The position numbers and the translations under genes are program-made. The notes under the pieces are model-generated. The model searched no databases and was not told the origin of the DNA. It saw only the letters and a program-made list of their open reading frames with translations. Shown in pieces: positions 1 to 7,073 of a stretch of DNA of 20,077 nt (position 1 is its first letter; every line of letters begins with the position of its first letter). The DNA lies in the NCBI GenBank assembly GCA_050944415.1, contig JBMNRA010000049.1, forward strand, positions 1 to 20,077, written 5' to 3'. The DNA is from Ruminococcus_G sp050944415. GTDB lineage: Bacteria; Bacillota; Clostridia; Lachnospirales; Lachnospiraceae.

Positions 1-1357
1 GGCATTATCAGGTATTCAGATATTTAAAATGACACCAAAGAAAAACTGTAAGGAGTGCGGCAGCCCTACATGTATGGCTTTCTCAATGAAAGTTGCTCAG
101 GGTGCAGTTGATATTTCTGCCTGCCCTTACATGTCGGAAGAAGCTCTGGCTTCTCTGGCAGCAGCTACAGCACCGCCAATGAAAACTGTTAAAGTTGGTA
201 CAGGTGAAGGCGAATATACTCTGGGTGGAGAGACAGTTCTCTACAGACATGAGAAAACTTTTGTGAGCAAAACAAGATATGCAGTAGCTCTTTGCAGCTG
301 CATGGATGATGCTGAAATTGATGCGAAAATCGCAGCTATTCCGGTTGTAGATTATGAACGTATCGGCGAAAGAATGCACGTGGAAATGGTTTATGTAAAC
401 TATGATGCAGCTTCAGGAGCTGATAAATACGTTGCATTGGTAAAGAAAGCAGCAGCTACAGGAAAAACTCTCGTATTGGGATGTGATGATGTAGAAGTTG
501 CAAAAGCAGCTCTTGCAGAATGTAAAGACGGAAAACCGGTACTGAACGGTGCAAATGCTTCCAATTATGAAGCTATGAATGCAGTGGCAAAAGAAGCAGG
601 TGTAGTACTTGGCGTTTCCGGAGCAGATCTTGATGAACTGTATGATACAGTTGCGGCACTGGAGAAACTGGATAACAAAGAACTGGTTCTTGATGTAACA
701 GGAGCAACTATCAAAGATACTTTTGCAAATGCTGTAAAAGTAAGACGTGCAGCTCTGAAAGACGAAGACAGAACATTTGGATATCCGTCCATTGTAAATC
801 TGGTTAAAATAGCAAAAGGTGATAAATATATGCAGGAAGCTCTGGCTTCTGTATTTACCATGAAATATGGTTCAATTGTAGTTATGGAAGAACTGGGTTA
901 TGCGGAAGCTCTGCCTCTGTTCGGACTGCGTCAGAACGTATTTACTGACCCGCAGAAACCCATGACAGTTGATACAGGTATCTATCCGCTGAACGGCGCT
1001 GATGAGAATTCTATCTGCCTGACAACCGTTGACTTTGCACTTACATATTTCCTGGTATCCGGTGAGCTGGAAAGATCCGGCGTTCCGATTAACATGATCA
1101 TCAGTGATGCAGGCGGACTTTCCGTACTGACAGCTTGGGCTGCTGGAAAACTTTCTTCTTCCTCCATCTCCAAGTTCATCAATGAGAATGTAGCTGACAA
1201 GATTAAATCCAGAAAACTGATCATTCCTGGTAAAGTTGCAGTACTGAAAGGCGATCTGGAAGCTAAATTACCGGATTGGGAAATCATCGTTGCTCCTAAT
1301 GAAGCAGTTCAGCTGGTTAAATTCCTGAAAGATATGAAGGAGAACGGCCAGTTATAA
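1..1357 (+). CDS. acsC: Corrinoid iron-sulfur protein large subunit (CFeSP gamma), 5' edge cut
   Basis: Large subunit of the corrinoid iron-sulfur protein, which carries the methyl group from methyl-H4folate to acetyl-CoA synthase in the cytoplasm. The frame is open from base 2 (ALSGIQIFK before the internal ATG at 29), matching the usual family N-terminus. Base 1 is therefore the G of an ATG lying 2 nt outside the window, giving about 452 residues, the normal family length. With that start, the N-terminal [4Fe-4S] motif is C17, C20, C25, C42, which fits the family pattern. The remainder corresponds to the TIM barrel and the C-terminal cobamide-binding region. acsE and acsV follow on the same strand, which supports the assignment. 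The first ATG in the window (29) would leave out the first conserved residues and is not the real start. Confidence 0.95.
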   Translation, partial: ALSGIQIFKMTPKKNCKECGSPTCMAFSMKVAQGAVDISACPYMSEEALASLAAATAPPMKTVKVGTGEGEYTLGGETVLYRHEKTFVSKTRYAVALCSCMDDAEIDAKIAAIPVVDYERIGERMHVEMVYVNYDAASGADKYVALVKKAAATGKTLVLGCDDVEVAKAALAECKDGKPVLNGANASNYEAMNAVAKEAGVVLGVSGADLDELYDTVAALEKLDNKELVLDVTGATIKDTFANAVKVRRAALKDEDRTFGYPSIVNLVKIAKGDKYMQEALASVFTMKYGSIVVMEELGYAEALPLFGLRQNVFTDPQKPMTVDTGIYPLNGADENSICLTTVDFALTYFLVSGELERSGVPINMIISDAGGLSVLTAWAAGKLSSSSISKFINENVADKIKSRKLIIPGKVAVLKGDLEAKLPDWEIIVAPNEAVQLVKFLKDMKENGQL

Positions 1358-1377
1358 TCAGCGTTACCGCTGGATGA

Positions 1378-1407
1378 AAAAGGAGGTTTGTAACAAAGCC
1401 TCCTTTT
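1378..1407 (+). promoter_or_regulatory. Intercistronic hairpin between acsC and acsE
   Basis: AAAAGGAGG (1378-1386) pairs with CCTCCTTTT (1399-1407). Three further TTT/AAA pairs lie past one bulged G, leaving a loop of about 5 nt. Only four T follow the stem directly, so it could be a weak terminator, an RNA-processing stop or a stabiliser of acsC mRNA. A small CAGCG/CGCTG stem with a TTAC loop (1359-1372) lies just before it. The 3' arm could alternatively pair with the acsE ribosome site at 1426-1433. Function is inferred. Confidence 0.5.
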
Positions 1408-1440
1408 AATAAAAAAGGCAATGAGAAAAGGAGAAAAAAA

Positions 1441-2226
1441 ATGGCAAAATTTGTAACAATCGGGGAAAGAATTCACTGTATTTCACCTGCAATCAAAGAA
1501 GCTTTTGCTACACGTAATCCGGAAGCTATCCTGAAACGTGCAAAAGAACAGCTGGATGCCGGAGCAACTTATCTGGATGTTAATATCGGACCGGCAGAAA
1601 GCGACGGACCGGAGCTGATGCAGTGGGCAGTAAAACTGCTTCAGGAAAACTTTGACAATGTTCCGCTGGCTCTGGATACTGCCAACAAAGCAGCTATCGA
1701 AGCCGGTATTGCTGTATATAACAGAGCAAAAGGAAAACCAATCGTTAACTCTGCAGATGCAGGCGACAGAATCAGCTATATTGATCTGGCTGCAGCCAAT
1801 GATGCAATCGTTATTGCTCTTTGCTCCAACGGACCGATTGCAGCAGACAACGATGAGCGTATGGTACACTGCCAGACAATGCTTGAGCATGGCATGATGC
1901 TGGGTATGGAACCGACAGATCTCTGGTTTGACCCGTTATTCGTTGTTGTAAAAGGTATGCAGGACAAACAGATGGAAGTTCTGGAAGCAATCAAAATGTT
2001 CAGCGATATGGGGCTGAATTCAACAGGTGGTCTTTCCAATAACTCCAACGGTATGCCCAAACATATCAGACCGATTATGGATGCAGCTCTGGTTGCTATG
2101 TGCATGATGCAGGGTCTGACTTCAGCTATTGTTAATCCCTGTGATCAGAGACTGATGGAAACCATTAAGTCCTGTGATGTATTTAAGAACAATACTCTGT
2201 ATGCAGATTCCTATCTGGAACTGTAA
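1441..2226 (+). CDS. acsE: 5-methyltetrahydrofolate:corrinoid/iron-sulfur protein methyltransferase
   Basis: Transfers the methyl group of 5-methyl-H4folate to the Co(I) corrinoid of AcsC/AcsD, the last folate step of the methyl branch. The product is 261 residues, like known AcsE proteins (about 262) and shorter than the CFeSP small subunit (about 310), so AcsD is excluded. It is a pterin-binding TIM barrel. Residues expected to bind the pterin are visible: D79 (LDTANK), N103 (IVNSAD), D164 (FDPLF) and N200 (GLSNNS), matching the Asp/Asn set described for the Moorella enzyme. The start is supported by AAAAGGAG at 1426-1433 before ATG 1441. It lies 83 nt after acsC across a hairpin and 24 nt before acsV. 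Confidence 0.94.
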   Translation: MAKFVTIGERIHCISPAIKEAFATRNPEAILKRAKEQLDAGATYLDVNIGPAESDGPELMQWAVKLLQENFDNVPLALDTANKAAIEAGIAVYNRAKGKPIVNSADAGDRISYIDLAAANDAIVIALCSNGPIAADNDERMVHCQTMLEHGMMLGMEPTDLWFDPLFVVVKGMQDKQMEVLEAIKMFSDMGLNSTGGLSNNSNGMPKHIRPIMDAALVAMCMMQGLTSAIVNPCDQRLMETIKSCDVFKNNTLYADSYLEL

Positions 2227-2250
2227 TCAGCGGTTAAGAGGCTGAATCTT

Positions 2251-4182
2251 ATGTTCAAAGTAACTTTTAAGTTTGAAAGTGGCGAAGCGGTGGAAACCTT
2301 CGCCACTTCCGGTGAAAACCTTCTTGAGGTAGCAAGAAAAACAAATGTGGCTATCGATGCCCCCTGTTCAGGCAACGCTTCCTGTGGAAAGTGCCGTGTA
2401 AAGCTGGTGGGCGGTAATCTGGAATCAAAAAAGACACGCCATATCTCAGATGAGGAATATGCTCAGGGATGGCGTCTGGCCTGTGTCAGCACTATTGAGG
2501 CCGATGTGGAGGTTTTGGTTCCGGACATTGCTTCGGCTTATCGGAGCAGAATGAAAGTTGCGGATTTGAGTTCACCAGATGAGGTCGCTATTTTTGAAAA
2601 GACAAAGCAGGGTCTGGAAGAGGCGGGCATTACTCTGCATAACAGTCTTCGGACAGTCAGAGTAGTGATGGATGTACCTACACTGGATGATACCATGCCT
2701 GATAATGAAAGACTGACTCGTGCATTGAAAAAGGAGCTGAACACCGATGTGGTCAGCCTGCCTTATTATGTGATGAGACGGCTTCCGGATGTTCTGCGAA
2801 AAAGTAATTTTGATGTGCAGTGTGTAATCCGCACAGCTGCCAATGGTCATATATTTGTATATGACATTTTTGAGAAAGATGTGGATGTAGTGATTGGCGG
2901 CTTGGCGGTTGATATTGGAACGACTACTGTTTCAGCCCTGATCATTAATATGGAAACGGGAGAAATCATTGGTAAGGCGTCCAGTGGAAATGGTCAGATC
3001 CGTTACGGCGCTGATGTTATCAACAGAATTATTGAATCAACAAAACCGGGAGGACAGGATCGGCTGCAGCATGCAGTGATTCAGGAGACGATTAATCCAA
3101 TGATTGAGCAGATGTGTCATGCCAGTGGATTTGATCCCCGCCATATTTATCGTATGTGTGTGGCAGGCAACACAACAATGAATCATCTGTTTTCCGGAAT
3201 TAATGCTGATCATCTGAGAATGGAACCGTATATTCCCGCGTTCTTTAAAACAAATTCCTTTTTTGCTTCGGATCTGGATATACATATTAATCCAGATGCG
3301 CATATTATCGTTGCACCTAATATCGGAAGTTATGTAGGTGGCGATATTACGGCGGGCACTCTGGTAAGTATGATCTGGAATCGTCCGGAGTTTTCTTTGT
3401 TTATAGATTTGGGAACCAATGGGGAAATTGTATTCGGTAATTCTGAATTTATGATGAGCTGTGCATGTTCAGCAGGACCGGCTTTTGAAGGCGGAGATAT
3501 CAGTTGTGGTATGCGTGCAACAGATGGCGCTATTGAGGCCTGTGTTATCGATAAAGATACTATGGAACCCACTTTTGATGTTATCGGAGATGAAGGGGAA
3601 AAACCTGTCGGTCTGTGCGGCTCCGGAATTATTGACCTGATCAGTGAACTGTACAGATGCGGAATCATTAACCCGAAAGGAAAATTTATCCGGGAAGGTA
3701 AGAGAATCCGTCATGACAAGTACGGCATGGGCAGCTATGTACTGGCATTCCAGGAAGATGCCGGTTCCGTGAAGGATGTTGAAATCACAGAAGTTGATAT
3801 TGATAATTTCATCCGGGCTAAAGGTGCTATTTTCTCGGCTATACGTACGTTACTGGAATCTCTGGATTTCGATATATCCATGGTTGACGAGGTATATGTA
3901 GCCGGCGGTATAGGCAGCGGAATCAATATGCAGAATGCAGTGAATATCGGAATGTTTCCGGATATTCCGATGGAAAAATTTCACTATATCGGTAATTCAT
4001 CTCTTTCCGGTGCTTATGCTATGCTTCTTTCCACTGAGGCAGAGAAAAAGACATATGAAGTGGCTGCCAATATGACTTATCTGGAATTAAGTGCAGTTCC
4101 CACTTATATGGATGAATTTGTGGCATCCTGTTTTATACCGCATACGGATACTGCTCTGTTTCCGTCCGTGACATTAAAGTAG
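2251..4182 (+). CDS. acsV: Reductive activator of corrinoid iron-sulfur protein (RACo; DUF4445 ATPase)
   Basis: Reactivates CFeSP whose cobalamin has been oxidised to Co(II), using ATP and an electron supplied through its own [2Fe-2S] cluster. The N-terminal plant-type ferredoxin domain has C39, C45, C48 and C78. A middle linker leads to the DUF4445 ASKHA-type ATPase region, with glycine-rich phosphate-binding motifs AVDIGTTT, FIDLGTNGE and a late VYVAGGIGSG segment. The length of 643 residues is normal for RACo. Placement directly after acsC-acsE agrees with this role. The ribosome site is weak (AGAGG about 10 nt before ATG), and the gene may rely partly on translation from acsE. Related activators of O-demethylase corrinoid proteins share this layout, but the acs context favours AcsV. 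Confidence 0.9.
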   Translation: MFKVTFKFESGEAVETFATSGENLLEVARKTNVAIDAPCSGNASCGKCRVKLVGGNLESKKTRHISDEEYAQGWRLACVSTIEADVEVLVPDIASAYRSRMKVADLSSPDEVAIFEKTKQGLEEAGITLHNSLRTVRVVMDVPTLDDTMPDNERLTRALKKELNTDVVSLPYYVMRRLPDVLRKSNFDVQCVIRTAANGHIFVYDIFEKDVDVVIGGLAVDIGTTTVSALIINMETGEIIGKASSGNGQIRYGADVINRIIESTKPGGQDRLQHAVIQETINPMIEQMCHASGFDPRHIYRMCVAGNTTMNHLFSGINADHLRMEPYIPAFFKTNSFFASDLDIHINPDAHIIVAPNIGSYVGGDITAGTLVSMIWNRPEFSLFIDLGTNGEIVFGNSEFMMSCACSAGPAFEGGDISCGMRATDGAIEACVIDKDTMEPTFDVIGDEGEKPVGLCGSGIIDLISELYRCGIINPKGKFIREGKRIRHDKYGMGSYVLAFQEDAGSVKDVEITEVDIDNFIRAKGAIFSAIRTLLESLDFDISMVDEVYVAGGIGSGINMQNAVNIGMFPDIPMEKFHYIGNSSLSGAYAMLLSTEAEKKTYEVAANMTYLELSAVPTYMDEFVASCFIPHTDTALFPSVTLK

Positions 4183-4191
4183 GTATTTGAG

Positions 4192-4845
4192 ATGACTAAG
4201 ATTTTTGATTATGATAAAGACAGCAAAGAGAGGATTCCCTATGAGCATTATCTGGAAAGATATCAGAAGGAGGATCCCGTTGCGATCAGTGAGAGAACTC
4301 AGATTCCTTATGACAAAGAGAATAGTGTATTTACGCTGCGGCTGATGGGGTGCACTTACAGGATTACCTGGCCCAATTATGAAATTTCAGCTGAAAAAGA
4401 AGACGTTATCCGTTATTATCCACTGGAAAACGCAGCGAATGCTAAAATTCTGGTATTGCGTTATCTGTTGGAGGGGACAGCGGCGCCTGCTTCCGGAAAA
4501 TTTCTCACGTATCGCGAGATGCCCTGGGGTGAGGTGTACTTCAGACAATTTCAGGGACGCTGTATCTTTCGGCTGGCATATGGTTTCGGCAATAAGCTGG
4601 ATCAGTTCCAAAGTATTATGGAACGACTGGGAGGCACCAGAATAGAATACGGTGATTGTGCCTATGAATTTGAATTCATGAATAATTTATATCTGCGCTT
4701 TATTCTCTGGTCCGGCGACGAGGAATTTCCGCCATCAGCTCAGATATTGTTTGCTGATAATTTTTCGGCGGCATTCCACGGGGAAGATATGGCAGTTGTT
4801 GGTGATGTGTCAATTGGTGTGCTGAAAGCACTGAGTGTACAGTAG
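4192..4845 (+). CDS. DUF3786-type protein of the acs operon
   Basis: A 217-residue soluble protein with no signal peptide or membrane segment. I recognise the general pattern of the DUF3786 family (an early TLRLMGCTYRI segment, a central WGEVYF..F region and a late FPPSAQILFADNFSAAF segment). Such genes are often found near corrinoid and CO-dehydrogenase genes in acetogens and methanogens. The biochemical role is unknown. It starts 9 nt after acsV and is the last gene before the strong terminator at 4856-4914, so it is co-transcribed with the corrinoid genes. I infer an accessory role in corrinoid-protein assembly or activation, with no catalytic motif to prove it. Confidence 0.65.
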   Translation: MTKIFDYDKDSKERIPYEHYLERYQKEDPVAISERTQIPYDKENSVFTLRLMGCTYRITWPNYEISAEKEDVIRYYPLENAANAKILVLRYLLEGTAAPASGKFLTYREMPWGEVYFRQFQGRCIFRLAYGFGNKLDQFQSIMERLGGTRIEYGDCAYEFEFMNNLYLRFILWSGDEEFPPSAQILFADNFSAAFHGEDMAVVGDVSIGVLKALSVQ

Positions 4846-4855
4846 TTTAATATGG

Positions 4856-4914
4856 TGGACGTTGTAAATTCATGTGATACCTGGTATGACTGAATACTGC
4901 AGCGTCCATTTTTT
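4856..4914 (+). terminator. Rho-independent terminator of the acsC-acsE-acsV-DUF3786 operon
   Basis: The outer stem is TGGACGTTGT (4856-4865) with GCAGCGTCCA (4899-4908), ten pairs including two G-U. Inside it are ATTCA/TGAAT and ATAC/GTAT pairings that close an extended, imperfect hairpin. Six T follow directly (4909-4914). It starts 10 nt after the DUF3786 stop codon and marks the end of the corrinoid operon. Confidence 0.88.
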
Positions 4915-4924
4915 CGTACATGTC

Positions 4925-4953
4925 TTGATCAAATTTTAGCATTTTTATAAAAT
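4925..4953 (+). promoter_or_regulatory. Candidate sigma-A promoter of the fchA-folD-fdh-moco operon
   Basis: TTGATC (4925-4930), a 17-nt spacer, then TAAAAT (4948-4953). It lies in the strongly AT-rich 234-nt gap between the terminator and fchA. TTATAAAAAT-like runs recur three times in this gap, so other -10 choices exist (for example TATTAT at 5034). No riboswitch-like structure was recognised. A strong ribosome site (AAAAAAAGGAG) precedes fchA. Confidence 0.42.
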
Positions 4954-5079
4954 TCTAAAAAAAGAAATATCTGATGTTCTTATAAAAATATATGGAAAAT
5001 TATAAAAATCTAATAGAAATTTTCTTCAGAACGTATTATGATTGAATAGATAAAACAATTTAAAAAAAGGAGTCACGGT

Positions 5080-5709
5080 ATGGAACTTTCGACATTAAAA
5101 TGTACGGAATTTGTTGAAGTGCTGGCATCAAAGTCGGCGGTACCCGGAGGAGGCGGAGCTTCAGCACTGGTTGCGGCAATTGGAACGGCGCTGGGTAATA
5201 TGGTCGGATCATTGACAGTAGGAAAGAAAAAGTATATCGATATAGAGGAAGAAATGTGGGCCTTGAAAGCCAGATGCGATATCATGCAGAATCAGCTTCT
5301 GAATCTGGTGGAACGGGATGCGGAATTTTTTGAACCTCTGTCCAAAGCTTACGGCATGCCAAAAGATACGGAAGAGCAGAAGGCGGAAAAAGAGCGGGTG
5401 ATGGAAAGTGCCCTGAAGGAAGCGTGTACAGTGCCTATGGAGATTATGGCTTCCTGCTGTGAAGCTATCGATATTATTGCCGATTTTGCGGGCAAAGGCT
5501 CAGCTCTTGCCATCAGTGACGCAGGAGTGGGTATTGAGTTCTGCAAAGCAGCTTTAAAGGGAGCCAGTCTGAATGTGTATATTAATACGAAAGCGATGAA
5601 GGACAGGGAGTATGCCGAGATGCTGAACGCCAAATGTGACGCTATGCTGGACTATTATCCCAAAAAGGCGGAACGTATTTACAATGAAGTTTTGAACCGG
5701 CTGAAATAG
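5080..5709 (+). CDS. fchA: Methenyl-H4folate cyclohydrolase (FchA, FTCD cyclodeaminase family)
   Basis: Interconverts 10-formyl-H4folate and 5,10-methenyl-H4folate in the methyl branch. The 209 residues match the all-helical formiminotransferase-cyclodeaminase domain. Visible family marks are the N-terminal AVPGGGGASAL loop, the ERDAEFF segment with its conserved Asp, and the SDAGVG motif in the C-terminal third. In amino-acid degraders the same fold deaminates formimino-H4folate. Here the neighbours are folD and formate dehydrogenase, so the cyclohydrolase role is favoured. The adjacent FolD lacks its cyclohydrolase residues, which makes FchA the probable sole cyclohydrolase encoded in this window. 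ATG 5080 has a good ribosome site (AAAGGAGT). Confidence 0.9.
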   Translation: MELSTLKCTEFVEVLASKSAVPGGGGASALVAAIGTALGNMVGSLTVGKKKYIDIEEEMWALKARCDIMQNQLLNLVERDAEFFEPLSKAYGMPKDTEEQKAEKERVMESALKEACTVPMEIMASCCEAIDIIADFAGKGSALAISDAGVGIEFCKAALKGASLNVYINTKAMKDREYAEMLNAKCDAMLDYYPKKAERIYNEVLNRLK

Positions 5710-5725
5710 ATGGAGGAGTGTGAAA

Positions 5726-6580
5726 ATGGCTAAACAGCTGCTGGGAAAAGAAGTAACAGCTGCACTGAACGAGCGTATTAAACGGAAAGTCAGCCAGCTG
5801 CAGGAAAAAGGAATTACGCCTGTACTGGGCATTATCAGAGTAGGGGAGAGGCCTGATGACCTGTCCTATGAAAGGGGCGCTGTCAAAAGATGTGAAACCT
5901 TGGGAGTGGGCTATGAAAAATTTCTGCTTCCGGAAACGGTCTCTCAGGAGGAGCTGATAAAAACAATTCAGGAAGTAAACGGACGGGATGATATTCACGG
6001 TGTTCTGATTTTCCGTCCGCTGCCCGGCCATCTGAATGAGGAGGAGGTTATTCAGACTCTGGCGCCTGAAAAAGATGTGGATGGAATTACGGACGGTTCT
6101 ATGGTGGGAGTGTTTACCAGTACGCCTAAGGGATTTCCGCCATGTACTCCCCAGGCATGTATGGAAATCCTGGATCATTATGGAATTGACTGTACGGGGA
6201 AGAAAGCGGTGGTAATCGGCCGCAGTTTGGTTGTGGGAAAACCGGCGGCCATGATGCTGTTGAAGAAAAATGCTACCGTTACCATATGTCATACAAGAAC
6301 AAAAGATATGCCTTCCGTTGTGAAGGAAGCAGATATTGTCATTGTGGCGGCGGGACGTGCCGGCGTGGTGGATGATACTTATCTGTCTCCGGGACAGATT
6401 GTGATTGATGTGGGTATCAACGTAAATGCAGAAGGAAAACTCTGCGGAGACGTGGATTTTGAGAAGGCAGAGCCGGTAGTGGATGCCATTACTCCGGTTC
6501 CCGGCGGCGTAGGAAGCGTGACTACATCTGTACTGGTCGGACATGTAGTGGAAGCCGCTGAGCGCAAATGTGAAAAGTGA
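5726..6580 (+). CDS. folD: Methylene-H4folate dehydrogenase, FolD family, probably lacking cyclohydrolase activity
   Basis: Reduces methenyl-H4folate to methylene-H4folate with NAD(P)H. It has the FolD fold and length (284 residues): the GRSLVVGKPAA dinucleotide loop, PCTPQ, DVDG and ITPVPGGVG motifs are all present. Aligning with E. coli FolD, the Tyr is kept (Y48), but the catalytic Lys (K54 in E. coli, in the YVxxK motif) is A52. The conserved Gln (Q98, in VQLPLP) is F96, while the Asp (D121) is kept as D119. Loss of the Lys is known to abolish cyclohydrolase activity while allowing dehydrogenase activity, so this is likely a monofunctional dehydrogenase served by FchA, 16 nt upstream. ATG 5726 is chosen over in-frame GTG 5720 because GGAGGAG lies at 5712-5718. 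Cofactor preference cannot be read here. Confidence 0.9.
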   Translation: MAKQLLGKEVTAALNERIKRKVSQLQEKGITPVLGIIRVGERPDDLSYERGAVKRCETLGVGYEKFLLPETVSQEELIKTIQEVNGRDDIHGVLIFRPLPGHLNEEEVIQTLAPEKDVDGITDGSMVGVFTSTPKGFPPCTPQACMEILDHYGIDCTGKKAVVIGRSLVVGKPAAMMLLKKNATVTICHTRTKDMPSVVKEADIVIVAAGRAGVVDDTYLSPGQIVIDVGINVNAEGKLCGDVDFEKAEPVVDAITPVPGGVGSVTTSVLVGHVVEAAERKCEK

Positions 6581-6593
6581 AGGAGGAAACATT

Positions 6594-7073
6594 ATGCTGG
6601 ATCAGTCATATTATGATGTGACAGACGGGATTATTGAGCGGTATGGAAAAAGGGCCAGCTCTCTGATCCCTGTTATGCAGGATATCCAGGCAGAGTATCG
6701 ATATCTGCCTGGAGAGCTGCTGAAATATGTAGCCGGACAGATAGGGGTAACAGAGGCAAAGGCCTACAGTGTTGCCACTTTTTATGAGAATTTTTCTTTT
6801 GAACCAAAGGGAAAATATATCATAAAAGTCTGCGATGGGACGGCATGCCATGTAAAAAAGTCCATACCGGTTTTGGAGGCTCTCTACAAGGAGCTGGGAC
6901 TGGGAAAGAAAAAGAAAACCACAGATGATATGTTGTTTACTGTGGAAACGGTTTCATGCCTGGGCGCCTGTGGTCTTGCGCCAACTATGACGATCAATGA
7001 TGAAGTATATCCTAAAATGACGCCGGAGAAGGCAGTGGCAGTCGTTCGTGAATTGAGAGGTGATAGCAAATGA
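6594..7073 (+). CDS. NuoE-type [2Fe-2S] subunit of the NAD-linked formate dehydrogenase (HylC/HydC-like)
   Basis: A 24-kDa NuoE-family thioredoxin-fold protein of 159 residues. It carries a [2Fe-2S] cluster on C80, C85, C122 and C126 (CDGTAC and CLGAC), with a helical N-terminal half. It passes electrons to or from the flavin subunit encoded next. Start ATG 6594 is fixed by AGGAGG at 6581-6586; an in-frame GTG at 6570 lies inside folD and before the ribosome site. The gene begins 13 nt after folD and overlaps the next gene by 4 nt (ATGA), indicating translational coupling. HydC of [FeFe]-hydrogenases is the same family, but fdhF downstream makes a formate dehydrogenase complex more likely. 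Confidence 0.88.
   Translation: MLDQSYYDVTDGIIERYGKRASSLIPVMQDIQAEYRYLPGELLKYVAGQIGVTEAKAYSVATFYENFSFEPKGKYIIKVCDGTACHVKKSIPVLEALYKELGLGKKKKTTDDMLFTVETVSCLGACGLAPTMTINDEVYPKMTPEKAVAVVRELRGDSK

Noticed and set aside
1441..2226. AcsD (CFeSP small subunit) as an identity for this gene.
   Set aside because: It is too short, and the Asp/Asn pterin-site set (D79, N103, D164, N200) belongs to the methyltransferase AcsE.
4915..5079. A riboswitch or small RNA in the AT-rich gap before fchA.
   Set aside because: No stable stem apart from the terminator and no known riboswitch core was seen. The TATAAAA-like runs fit promoter DNA.
5642..6592. A 316-codon open frame on the minus strand opposite folD.
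   Set aside because: It lies fully against folD and its edges. Its translation is rich in His, Ser, Cys and Phe without any recognisable domain, as expected from the antisense of a conserved gene.
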